A stretch of DNA of 12,843 bases from Candidatus Margulisiibacteriota bacterium. GTDB taxonomy: Bacteria > Margulisbacteria > WOR-1 > XYC2-FULL-46-14 > JAHJBW01. A model generated the notes under the pieces. The model saw only the letters and a list, made by a program, of their open reading frames with translations, searched no databases and had not been told where the DNA came from. The translations under genes and the position numbers were made by a program. The first letter of the stretch is position 1. Each line of letters starts with the position of its first letter. Below, piece after piece: positions 5,366-12,794 of the stretch. The stretch spans positions 1 to 12,843 of the forward strand of contig JAHJBW010000135.1 in the NCBI GenBank assembly GCA_018813405.1. The letters are read 5' to 3'.

Positions 5366-6904
5366 ATGCCTGAAAACCTTTATCAGTGCGACTTCCTGGT
5401 GATCGGCGGCGGAATAGCCGGTCTTTCGGCCGCTATCGAAGCCAGCTATCATGGAAAGGTTATCCTGCTTACCAAAGGCAAGACCGGCGAGACTGCCACC
5501 GAATACGCCCAGGGCGGTATTGCCGCCGCCATTGACGAAGAAAAAGACTCCCCTCTCTACCACCTGAAAGACACCCTGGCCGCTGGCGCGGGCCTGTGCG
5601 ACAAACACGCCGTCGAGGTATTGGTCAACGACGGCGTCAAAAGGGTAAAAGAGCTGATAAGGACCGGCGCCAGGTTCGATAAGCAAGGTAAAGACTTTGA
5701 GCTGGCCATGGAAGGAGCGCATCAGCACCGCAGGATACTCCACGCCGGCGACGCTACCGGCGCTGAAATAGAAAAAACCCTGGCCGCCAAGCTTCTTAAA
5801 GAAAAACTTGTGGAAGTAAAGAACTTTGTTTTCGGCAAAGATCTTGTCCTTAAAGACGGGAAATGCGTGGGCGCTACGGCCTTTGATACCAAAAACGAAA
5901 GTGAACTGGTCTTTCTGGCCAAAGCCACCCTGCTGGCCACCGGCGGTCTGGGCCAGGTCTTCCTGTACAATACCAACCCTTCTTTTGCCACCGGCGACGG
6001 CATTGCCATGGCCTACAGGGCGGGAGCGCAGGTCACTGATATGGAATTCGTGCAGTTCCATCCTACCGCGCTCGTCATAAAGAACATTCAGGAAAGGTTC
6101 CTTATCTCGGAAGCCGTGCGGGGAGAAGGAGCAGTTCTGCTTAACAGCAAGGGTAAGAGATTTGTAAACGAGCTGGCTCCTCGCGATATCGTGGCCCGCG
6201 CCATATTCAACGAGATGAAAAAGGAAAAAAGCGATCATATCGACCTGGATTTTTCCCCCATCGGCAAGAGCAAGATAAAGGAAAGATTCCCCACCATCTA
6301 CCTTGAATGCTCCAAATACGGGATCGATGTTAGCCAACAACCTGCTCCCATCTCCCCTGCCGCGCATTACTTTATGGGCGGCATAAAAATAGATGTGAAC
6401 GGCAGGTCCAGCATAGCAGGACTTTATGCCGCCGGAGAGGCATCTTCGGCCGGCATTCACGGCGCCAACCGTTTAGCCAGCAACTCGCTGTTAGATGGAC
6501 TGGTTTTCGGCTATCGATCAGCTGTCGATGCCGCAAAACACTTTAAAGATAATTTGTCTGCGCCAGCTGATCAAAGGCTTAGGCCCAGGCCCAGGCTTAG
6601 GAGTGAAGAACTTGTAAAGCTTAAGGACTCAATCAAGCGTACGATGTGGAATAAAGTAGGAATCATACGCTCAAAAGGTTCGCTCAGCAAAGCTCTTGAG
6701 GAATTATCCACTATCGAAAAAAAGCTGGGTCGGGAGGCAGGATCAGCAGATGAGCAAGAAGTGCTGAACATGCTGCTGGTAGCCAGGCTTATTTCCCGCG
6801 CCGCCCTTGACCGCACCGAATCACGCGGTGCGCACTACAGGCAGGACTATCCGGAACAGGACGACAAAAACTGGAAAAAGCACTTGGTATACTCAATTAA
6901 ATAA
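5366..6904 (+). CDS. nadB: L-aspartate oxidase
   Basis: A 512-residue flavoprotein, slightly shorter than the usual ~540. It oxidises L-aspartate to iminoaspartate, the first step of de novo NAD synthesis; in anaerobes fumarate can serve as electron acceptor. Visible marks are the FAD-binding GGGIAG at residues 14-19, ATEYAQGGIAAA, DSPLYHLKDTLAAGAGLCD, HPTAL with the substrate-binding His, APRDIVARAI with the catalytic Arg, AAHYFMGGI, and GEASSAGIHGANRLASNSL near the end of the FAD domain. The last 110 residues form the helical C-domain typical of this family. A hexamer-repeat linker (RLRPRPRLR, from residue 404) joins the domains. nadA and nadC are not adjacent. It starts 8 nt after the esterase and seems to have its own leaderless promoter. 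Confidence 0.95.
   Translation: MPENLYQCDFLVIGGGIAGLSAAIEASYHGKVILLTKGKTGETATEYAQGGIAAAIDEEKDSPLYHLKDTLAAGAGLCDKHAVEVLVNDGVKRVKELIRTGARFDKQGKDFELAMEGAHQHRRILHAGDATGAEIEKTLAAKLLKEKLVEVKNFVFGKDLVLKDGKCVGATAFDTKNESELVFLAKATLLATGGLGQVFLYNTNPSFATGDGIAMAYRAGAQVTDMEFVQFHPTALVIKNIQERFLISEAVRGEGAVLLNSKGKRFVNELAPRDIVARAIFNEMKKEKSDHIDLDFSPIGKSKIKERFPTIYLECSKYGIDVSQQPAPISPAAHYFMGGIKIDVNGRSSIAGLYAAGEASSAGIHGANRLASNSLLDGLVFGYRSAVDAAKHFKDNLSAPADQRLRPRPRLRSEELVKLKDSIKRTMWNKVGIIRSKGSLSKALEELSTIEKKLGREAGSADEQEVLNMLLVARLISRAALDRTESRGAHYRQDYPEQDDKNWKKHLVYSIK
6575..6598 (+). repeat. Tandem hexamers AGGCYY inside nadB
   Basis: Four in-frame hexamers, AGGCTT AGGCCC AGGCCC AGGCTT, followed by a further AGG. They encode alternating Arg-Leu/Arg-Pro in the linker between the FAD/capping region and the C-terminal helical domain of L-aspartate oxidase. 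Confidence 0.75.
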
Positions 6905-6912
6905 CGTATAAT
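6884..6912 (+). promoter_or_regulatory. Promoter for the AI-2E family transporter, near-leaderless
   Basis: TTGGTA (6884-6889) as -35 and a perfect TATAAT (6907-6912), spaced by 17 nt. The transporter ATG is at 6923, so the leader would be only about 3-4 nt and carry no ribosome binding site. The promoter overlaps the end of nadB. Confidence 0.6.
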
Positions 6913-6922
6913 ATCTGCCATA

Positions 6923-7960
6923 ATGGAATTCATTGCCAGAAAAGAAAATCAAACCCGAATTGTAAGGGTTGTTGCTTTGATCGTTCTCCTTGTTTTTCTG
7001 TACTTTGTGCAGGACATCATCTATCCCATTATAATTTCATTGATACTTTTCTACATACTAAACCCTGTTGTCGCCCTGCTGTCAAACCGCTGGCCAAAAG
7101 GGCTGGGGATCAATCGCACCGTCTCCATTCTTATAGCTTTTGTCCTGTTCGTGGTCTTTGTTTCCCTGTTCTTTAGATTTATCATCCCCCCGTTCGCGAA
7201 AGAATTCAATCATCTCGTGGAAAACATCCCCGGATACCTGAACGGCGCGCAGGGTATGCTCGACAGCGTTCAGACCTGGTATGCCGGCTACCAGATACCG
7301 GACCGTATTAAAGATATCGTTGCCAATTCAATAACCGGTTTTGTTAATTTTATAGCTGTTTTTGTTCAACAAACCGCGTCTGGCCTGGTGAACATATTTT
7401 CTCAATTCCTGAAAGTAATTGTTATTCCTGTCATCACATTCTATCTGCTAAAAGACAAAGAAAAACTATATTCCGGGGCCATGGAGCTTTTGCCCAAAAA
7501 CCACCGCCACAAAACCGAGCAGATACTTGAACAGATCAACACCGTTCTAACTAATTATGTAAAAGGCGAATTGATCCTGTGTTCGGTCGTGGGATTAATG
7601 GTAGGCATCGGCCTGTACTTTCTGGGCGTAAAATTCTTTCTTATCTTTGGATTGATATCGGCCATTACCGAGTTCATCCCTGTGATCGGGCCTTTTATCG
7701 GAGCAGTGCCGGCAGTTATTATCGCCTTTTTGATCTCGCCGGCCCTGGCCCTTAAGGTAATTATCCTTTACCTGCTTGTCCAGGCCTTCGAGAACTCACT
7801 GCTCGTTCCCAGGATAATGGGCGACAAGATGAACCTTCATCCCGTTACGGTCATCCTGGCGATCCTGATACTGGGTAAACTGATCGGGCCGTGGGGACTA
7901 TTTTTTGCCGCTCCAATAATGGCAATAATTAAAATAACCTATCTGGAGCTCTCTAACTAG
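6923..7960 (+). CDS. AI-2E family transporter (PF01594-type membrane protein)
   Basis: A 345-residue integral membrane protein of normal family length. Hydrophobic segments are seen at about residues 12-30, 32-50 and 65-90, with several more between 150 and 335. The family block EFIPVIGPFIGAVPAV (around 250) and the C-terminal PRIMGDKMNLHPV...GPWGLFFAAPIMAIIK region are clear. Members were named after a proposed role in autoinducer-2 export, but many work as ion or other solute transporters, so the substrate here is open. No luxS is nearby. It has a TATAAT promoter giving almost no leader. Its TAG stop overlaps the end of the convergent R3H ATPase gene by 8 bp. Confidence 0.92.
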   Translation: MEFIARKENQTRIVRVVALIVLLVFLYFVQDIIYPIIISLILFYILNPVVALLSNRWPKGLGINRTVSILIAFVLFVVFVSLFFRFIIPPFAKEFNHLVENIPGYLNGAQGMLDSVQTWYAGYQIPDRIKDIVANSITGFVNFIAVFVQQTASGLVNIFSQFLKVIVIPVITFYLLKDKEKLYSGAMELLPKNHRHKTEQILEQINTVLTNYVKGELILCSVVGLMVGIGLYFLGVKFFLIFGLISAITEFIPVIGPFIGAVPAVIIAFLISPALALKVIILYLLVQAFENSLLVPRIMGDKMNLHPVTVILAILILGKLIGPWGLFFAAPIMAIIKITYLELSN

Positions 7961-9479
7961 GGGGGTAAATTCTCAGTCTTCTCTTTGGTTCCTCTCCAAC
8001 AGATTCCGCGTGCAGGCCCGCCTGCTTCACAATTTGGTGCTGGATCCTGCGGAGGTAGGAATTCTGAGGATTAAGGTCCAGGGCCTTTTTTGAGCTTTTT
8101 GCTTCTTCAATTGCTTCGTTGACTTCCAATATTGCGGCGTCTTCACTCACATCGTCCCCGCTTGTCTTGAAATAAAACTTTAAGAATTTCATTATTTGAG
8201 AGGAAACGTTCTTTCTTATGACATGAACCGGTATATTCGAGGCATCGGCAGCGTTCATGATCTTGGTCCCCGGCCTGGTCTTGGCTTTCACGGTTATGAT
8301 CAGGTCTGCATCATCAAGGGAGTTAACCACCCTGGCAGGGACCCTGAGAGCGCTGATACCTCTTTCAAGATGGCCGCGGTTGACCCCGAAGGGAAATATG
8401 CTGACCTCAGAAACCTCTTTTTCCTTGAATATCTTTTCCGCTTCTTCGGCTGTCGGAAGCGGGATCTCTTCAAGAGGTTTTTTTACCTCGATCTTGCCGT
8501 CTTTTGTTCTCACTCTTATTTCTGGATTGGGCTGTTTGCCTCTTAAGATAGTGTCAACCGTCTTGGCAACGTCGCGATAGATAGCAAAGGTATCTTTTTC
8601 CCTTATCTCGATGGCAATATCAAAGGTTGGCGGGGCTTTGCGTTCCAACACGGCTTTCTGGGTCCGCCTGCGCCTGGCCTCTTCGTCCCCCAGTATCACG
8701 CTCTGGACCCCTCCCACCAGATCTGAAAGGGTCGGATTGCTTATAATGTTCTCAAGGGAGTTGCCATGCGCTGTTCCAATGAGCTGAACACCTCGCTCAG
8801 CTATGGTCCTGGCGGCGGCGGCCTCCGCCTCAGTGCCTATCTCGTCAATTATCACCACTTCCGGCATGTGGTTTTCTACTGCTTCGATCATGACGGCGTG
8901 TTGATGGTCAGGAGAGGAAACCTGCATGCGGCGTGACTTCCCAATGCCAGGATGAGGGATATCTCCGTCACCGGCGATCTCGTTGCTGGTATCAATAACG
9001 ATAACCCTTTTATTAAGGTCATCGCTCAAAACGCGCGCCGCCTCCCTGAGCTTGGTCGTCTTGCCGATCCCGGGAGGCCCCATGAACAAGATGTTCTTGC
9101 CCGATTCGATCACATCGTTGATAATGTCAATGGTCCCAAAGATGGCACGCCCTATCCGGCATGTCAGTCCCACTATTCTGCCGCGGCGGTTGCGAATGGC
9201 AGAAATGCGATGCAGGGTCCTTTCTATGCCGGCACGGTTGTCACTGGTAAATTCTCCCAGCTGGGTGGTTACATAGTCTATGTCGTCCTGTGTGACAGAG
9301 GGCCCCTCAATATACATGATCTGATTGTCAATAAAGCGTATCTCGGGGAGTTTGCCAAGATCGAGGACGATCTCAATAAGGGAAGAAATCTCCGGATGCG
9401 ACTCAACGGCCTTTTTGACATGAGGAGGAAGCACCTCAAGCAGCTTCTTGATCTCCTCAAGATGAATATTGTTATCCAT
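7953..9479 (-). CDS. AAA/SpoIIIAA-like ATPase with R3H domain (Ycf45 type)
   Basis: A 508-residue protein. The N-terminal 110 residues and the ATPase core resemble the SpoIIIAA/Ycf45 group: Walker A GPPGIGKT at residues 134-141, Walker B VVIIDEI around 208-214, and GTAHG around 235-239, plus a basic ERRR-like stretch (EEARRRRTQ). A middle domain of about 120 residues follows. The C-terminus (about 465-508) has an R3H motif, LRRIQHQIV...SVGEEPKRRLRIYP, which binds single-stranded nucleic acid. Ycf45-type proteins occur in cyanobacteria, plastids and several bacterial phyla; their exact job is poorly known, and a nucleic-acid-linked ATPase is the safest call. It follows hup by 6 nt, with TAAGG as ribosome binding site. 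Its final codons overlap the convergent transporter gene. Confidence 0.9.
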   Translation of the reverse strand: MDNNIHLEEIKKLLEVLPPHVKKAVESHPEISSLIEIVLDLGKLPEIRFIDNQIMYIEGPSVTQDDIDYVTTQLGEFTSDNRAGIERTLHRISAIRNRRGRIVGLTCRIGRAIFGTIDIINDVIESGKNILFMGPPGIGKTTKLREAARVLSDDLNKRVIVIDTSNEIAGDGDIPHPGIGKSRRMQVSSPDHQHAVMIEAVENHMPEVVIIDEIGTEAEAAAARTIAERGVQLIGTAHGNSLENIISNPTLSDLVGGVQSVILGDEEARRRRTQKAVLERKAPPTFDIAIEIREKDTFAIYRDVAKTVDTILRGKQPNPEIRVRTKDGKIEVKKPLEEIPLPTAEEAEKIFKEKEVSEVSIFPFGVNRGHLERGISALRVPARVVNSLDDADLIITVKAKTRPGTKIMNAADASNIPVHVIRKNVSSQIMKFLKFYFKTSGDDVSEDAAILEVNEAIEEAKSSKKALDLNPQNSYLRRIQHQIVKQAGLHAESVGEEPKRRLRIYPPS

Positions 9480-9485
9480 TAAGCC

Positions 9486-9764
9486 TTATTTGCCTTTTAT
9501 GGACTTTTTAAGATTTATCCCGGGGACAAAGGCAGGCGCCTTTGAAGAACCAATAGTGATCTTTTCGCCGGTCTGGGGGTTCCTGCCTACCCTTCCTGCG
9601 CGGGTCCTCACCAGAAAGTTGCCAAAACCTACCAATCTGACCTTCTGGCTCTCTATAAGAGCTTTACTGATCTCTTCCAGGATACAATCGATCATCTGTT
9701 CCGCATCAGCCTTGGTAATATCCATTCTTCCCGCGACCTTAGATGCCAACTGTTTTTTGTTCAT
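9486..9764 (-). CDS. hup: HU-family DNA-binding protein
   Basis: A 92-residue histone-like protein of normal length. It begins MNKKQLASKVAGRM and contains the HU core VRLVGFGNFLVRTRAGRVGRN and PQTGEKITI, with the DNA-binding arm Arg/Pro region, ending in a Lys-rich tail. HU dimers bend and compact DNA and assist replication and transcription. The start at 9764 is chosen over the ATG at 9779 because a perfect GGAGGT lies 7 nt before it; the earlier ATG overlaps that site. It is placed 25 nt after porB and 6 nt before the R3H ATPase, all on the minus strand, so it is probably transcribed with the por genes. Confidence 0.96.
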   Translation of the reverse strand: MNKKQLASKVAGRMDITKADAEQMIDCILEEISKALIESQKVRLVGFGNFLVRTRAGRVGRNPQTGEKITIGSSKAPAFVPGINLKKSIKGK

Positions 9765-9771
9765 AAGACCA

Positions 9772-9777
9772 ACCTCC
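9772..9777 (-). promoter_or_regulatory. Ribosome binding site deciding the hup start
   Basis: GGAGGT on the minus strand, 7 nt before the ATG at 9764. The alternative ATG at 9777-9779 overlaps this site and would add five residues atypical for HU. Confidence 0.8.
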
Positions 9778-9789
9778 AATAGCTATGGA

Positions 9790-10713
9790 TCATTGCTCCC
9801 CGCATTTGGCAAGGAGATCATTCCACTTGTTATCAATATGCGCCTGGATCTGCTCCAGCATCTTTTCGTTGCCGGGTTTGAACAGGTGCTTGAACCTGCC
9901 CTGTAATTTCAACAATTCCGTGACCGGTTTCTTTTCTTTGGGTTTCATGGACAACTTGAACTTACCATTCTCAACTTCATAAATAGGCCACATGCAAGTT
10001 TGCACGGCCAGCCGCGCTATTTCCATGGTAAGTTTTGGATCATACGCCCAGCCCAGCCTGCAGGGCTGGAGCACGTTCATGAACTTTGGCCCCGGCGTGG
10101 CAAAAGCTTTTTCTGCTTTCCTGATAAGGTCCATATGATAGCCTGCCGTAGCCTGCGCGACATAAGGCAGATCGTGAGCGGCCATGATGGCCGTAAGATC
10201 TTTCCTCGCGCGCTGTTTGCCGGGCTTTACTTTGCCGGCAGGTTCGGTGCTGGTGCTGGCTCCCATGGGGGTCGCGCCGGAACGCTGAACACCTGTATTC
10301 ATGTATGCTTCATTGTTGTAACAAACATAAAGCAAGTTATGACCTCGTTCCATTGCCCCTGAAAGTGATTGAAATCCTATGTCGTATGTTCCACCGTCAC
10401 CGCCAAAGGCAACAAAATTGATATTGCCTTTTATTTTGCCTTTTTTCCTCAAGGCCTCATAGGCAGCCTCAACACCGGAAGCAGTCGCCGCGGAATTTTC
10501 AAAAGCATTGTGAAGGAAAGGCACATTCCAGGCGGTATATGGGAAAATGGTAGTGGTCACTTCAAGACACCCTGTGGCACAAACAACGACCACTGGATCT
10601 TTTGAGGCCATAAGGATCAATTTTACTATCTGAGGAAAACCGCAACCCGCACATGCCCTGTGCCCGCCAGTTAATGGCTCTGGTTTTGATATTAGATCTT
10701 TTATTGATACCAT
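9790..10713 (-). CDS. porB: Pyruvate:ferredoxin oxidoreductase, beta subunit
   Basis: A 307-residue subunit carrying the thiamine-diphosphate site, GGDGGTYDIGFQSLSGAM followed by NNEAYMNTG. Four cysteines for a [4Fe-4S] cluster are visible: C21 and C24 in CAGCG, C49 in ATGCLEV, and one in LQPCRLGW near residue 217. The enzyme interconverts pyruvate plus CoA with acetyl-CoA plus CO2, passing electrons to ferredoxin, in the cytoplasm. The GATPMGAST and PAGKVKPGK stretches are typical of pyruvate-type beta subunits. The ATG directly follows the porA stop (TAAATG), with an upstream GGAG. Substrate specificity for pyruvate rather than another 2-oxoacid is likely but not proven. Confidence 0.93.
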   Translation of the reverse strand: MVSIKDLISKPEPLTGGHRACAGCGFPQIVKLILMASKDPVVVVCATGCLEVTTTIFPYTAWNVPFLHNAFENSAATASGVEAAYEALRKKGKIKGNINFVAFGGDGGTYDIGFQSLSGAMERGHNLLYVCYNNEAYMNTGVQRSGATPMGASTSTEPAGKVKPGKQRARKDLTAIMAAHDLPYVAQATAGYHMDLIRKAEKAFATPGPKFMNVLQPCRLGWAYDPKLTMEIARLAVQTCMWPIYEVENGKFKLSMKPKEKKPVTELLKLQGRFKHLFKPGNEKMLEQIQAHIDNKWNDLLAKCGEQ

Positions 10714-11874
10714 TTATTCACGTACTCCTAAATAATTTATTTTGTTTTTATTTCCCTTTTTCAGGTCTGCGTAAATGGATTTGATCTCATCGATAGAAAT
10801 ATCCCTGCCGCCCAGTCCATATATGTAATCGATGACAGGTATCTTTTTGTCGTTCTCAAAAAGGGCCGCGCATACCTCGGTATAAAGCTGTCCGCCCTGA
10901 GTGCTTAGACCGTCGGACCGGTCAAGGACCGCTATGGACTTTGCCTTTGAAAGGGCAGTAACGATTTCTTTGGCCGGGAATGGACGAAAAACCCTGAGCT
11001 TTAAAAGGCCAACTTTCTCACCTTTGGAGCGAAGGTCGTCAACCACCGCCTTGGTGGTGCCGCAGGTCGAACCCAGGGCCACGATCACATGTTCGGCATC
11101 GGCCATTTGATATTCCTCGAAATAACCGTATTCCCTGCCAAACTTTTTACCAAATTCCTTGCCCACTTCCAGAATAACATCACCCGCACGGTCCATGGCA
11201 TCGGCCATTTGCTTTCTGTGTTCGAAATAATAATCCTGCAGATCCAGTCCGCCAAAAGAGACTGGCTTTTCCAGATCAAGCAGTGAATTTTGAGCCTTGC
11301 GCTCCCCCAGGAACGATTGGATATCCTGGGTGTCCAGCATTTCTATTTTTTCCATGCAATGGATGATAATAAAACCGTCGGTGGTAGCCATGGCGGGCAG
11401 ATTTATCTTTTCGGCGATCTTTACAGCCTGAAGAGTATTGTCATAGGCTTCCTGGGCATTCTCGGAGAACATTTGTATCCAGCCAAAATCCCTGCCGCCC
11501 ATTGTATCGGAATGGTCGCAGTGGATGTTAATGGGGCCAGAAAGCGCGCGGTTGACCACGCACATTATTATCGGCAGCCTGAGCGCGGCGGCAATGGGAA
11601 GTATTTCGTACATAAGGGCCAGTCCCTGGGAAGAAGTGCCCGTCATGACCCTGGCACCCGTTGAAGAAGCGCCCACGCAGGCTGACATGGCCGAATGTTC
11701 CGATTCTACCGGGACAAATTCCGTGTTGACCAGTCCGTCGGCCACAAATTGAGAAAATATCATGACTATTTCGGTAGCTGGCGTGATGGGATAAGCCGCG
11801 ACTACATCTGGATTGATCTGGCGCATGGCTTCCGCCATGGCTTCGTTTCCGGTCTTGGCTGCAAAACTAGGCAT
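10714..11874 (-). CDS. porA: Pyruvate:ferredoxin oxidoreductase, alpha subunit
   Basis: A 386-residue protein from the ATG at 11874. The start MPSFAAKTGNEAMAEAMRQ and AAYPITPATEI, GTSSQGLALMYEI and the later IAVLDRSDGLS segment are typical of the alpha chain, which forms the substrate/CoA part of the enzyme with the beta chain. The longer reading from 11934 would include the end of porD translated in another frame and is rejected. AAAGGAAG upstream acts as ribosome binding site and lies at the end of porD. The gene is 5 nt after porD and abuts porB, so the subunits are translated from one mRNA. Confidence 0.94.
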   Translation of the reverse strand: MPSFAAKTGNEAMAEAMRQINPDVVAAYPITPATEIVMIFSQFVADGLVNTEFVPVESEHSAMSACVGASSTGARVMTGTSSQGLALMYEILPIAAALRLPIIMCVVNRALSGPINIHCDHSDTMGGRDFGWIQMFSENAQEAYDNTLQAVKIAEKINLPAMATTDGFIIIHCMEKIEMLDTQDIQSFLGERKAQNSLLDLEKPVSFGGLDLQDYYFEHRKQMADAMDRAGDVILEVGKEFGKKFGREYGYFEEYQMADAEHVIVALGSTCGTTKAVVDDLRSKGEKVGLLKLRVFRPFPAKEIVTALSKAKSIAVLDRSDGLSTQGGQLYTEVCAALFENDKKIPVIDYIYGLGGRDISIDEIKSIYADLKKGNKNKINYLGVRE

Positions 11875-11879
11875 TCTTT

Positions 11880-12203
11880 TTACTTCCTTTCTGGTTCCAT
11901 GGTAATGGCCCGCTTTTCCGGCTTGGTCGGGCATTCGAAATCACATATGCCGCATCCTTTACAATGGTCATAGTCAAACCCAACTATTTTCCCGTCCTTG
12001 ACCAGCACCGAAGCATCGGGACACACAACCCAGCACTTTAAACATTGTATGCAATTGGCAGCATTAAACACCGGCCTGTCTGATCTCCAGTCGCCGGTGT
12101 TAAACTTATCAGCACTGCCAGCTTCCATTATATCTCCAGCCGGCAGGCTTTTCCAGCCCTGGCGTGAACCATCCTGGTTCATACCTGGTTTATTTTCCGT
12201 CAT
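11880..12203 (-). CDS. porD: Pyruvate:ferredoxin oxidoreductase, delta (ferredoxin-like) subunit
   Basis: A 107-residue protein with two classic [4Fe-4S] motifs in its second half: CIQCLKCWVVCP and CKGCGICDFECP. These pass electrons from the catalytic site to ferredoxin. The first 40 residues (SLPAGDIMEAGSADKFNTGDWRSDRP) match the usual N-terminal extension of PorD that packs against other subunits. AGGAGGT precedes the ATG inside the end of porG, and the two genes share one base (TAATG), indicating translational coupling. Confidence 0.95.
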   Translation of the reverse strand: MTENKPGMNQDGSRQGWKSLPAGDIMEAGSADKFNTGDWRSDRPVFNAANCIQCLKCWVVCPDASVLVKDGKIVGFDYDHCKGCGICDFECPTKPEKRAITMEPERK

Positions 12204-12781
12204 TAGCTTTTTACCTCCTGATAGGCTTGTTTGATAGCCTTAAGGTTGCCAGCCACGATCTCGGGCTTGGAGGCGAACTTTTTCTTAAGTTTGTTCTCAA
12301 GGTCGGCTATCATCTTATCATAATCCAGGAACGCGGAAACCTTTATCAATGCTCCCAGCATGGGGGTGTTGGGGATGTTCCTTCCGATATTGGCTTTGGC
12401 GATCCCTGAAGCGTCTACCGTATAAACTTCTCCGCCTTTAAAGTTCAGTTCCTGGCGGATCTCGGCGGGTGATTTTACTGTGTTTATCAGTATCTTGCCG
12501 TCGTCCCCCACTCCTTCAACAACATTTACCGATGCCATTAAAGTAGGATCAAGCACTACCACGATCTTGGGATTGGTAATGCCGCAATGGAGGGTTATCG
12601 GCTCGTCGGAAAGCCTGTTGAACGATGCTACCGGAGCGCCCATTCTTTCGGGACCATACTCGGGAAAGCCCTGAATAAATTTCCCCGAAGACATGGCGGC
12701 ATCTGCAAAAAGCAGGGCCGCGGTCTTTGCTCCCTGTCCACCTCGGCCATGCCACCTGATCTCTAAAATATCTTTGGACAC
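12203..12781 (-). CDS. porG: Pyruvate:ferredoxin oxidoreductase, gamma subunit
   Basis: A 192-residue gamma chain, with the family start EIRWHGRGGQGAKTAALLFADAA, then FPEYGPERMGAPV, and NTPMLGALIK later. It forms the fourth subunit of the POR complex. The start is a GTG at 12781, with AGGAG (12788-12792) 6 nt upstream. It is the first por gene visible on this strand, with the gene order G-D-A-B. Upstream, 14 nt away, a possible end of another gene is seen, so the operon may extend past the window. Confidence 0.94.
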   Translation of the reverse strand: MSKDILEIRWHGRGGQGAKTAALLFADAAMSSGKFIQGFPEYGPERMGAPVASFNRLSDEPITLHCGITNPKIVVVLDPTLMASVNVVEGVGDDGKILINTVKSPAEIRQELNFKGGEVYTVDASGIAKANIGRNIPNTPMLGALIKVSAFLDYDKMIADLENKLKKKFASKPEIVAGNLKAIKQAYQEVKS

Positions 12782-12794
12782 AGAATTCTCCTTT

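Noticed and set aside
5051..6460. 469-residue open frame on the minus strand opposite nadB
   Set aside because: It mirrors the strongly recognisable nadB and the end of the esterase; its translation shows no known domain and includes a PSTGSGQ-like peptide from the dispersed repeat.
5366..6904. Fumarate reductase/succinate dehydrogenase flavoprotein
   Set aside because: Related fold, but ATEYAQGGIAAA, GAGLCD and the length fit L-aspartate oxidase, and no iron-sulphur or membrane subunit is adjacent.
6923..7960. Quorum-sensing AI-2 exporter
   Set aside because: The family name is historical and members have diverse substrates; no luxS or lsr-type gene is nearby, so no signalling role is claimed.
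7953..9479. Sporulation protein SpoIIIAA
   Set aside because: Shares the ATPase core but has an additional middle domain and C-terminal R3H motif, and no spoIIIA genes follow; the Ycf45-type call fits better.
8952..9482. 176-residue plus-strand frame opposite the R3H ATPase
   Set aside because: Lies opposite the Walker A/N-terminal region of a clear ATPase; no domain and no ribosome binding site.
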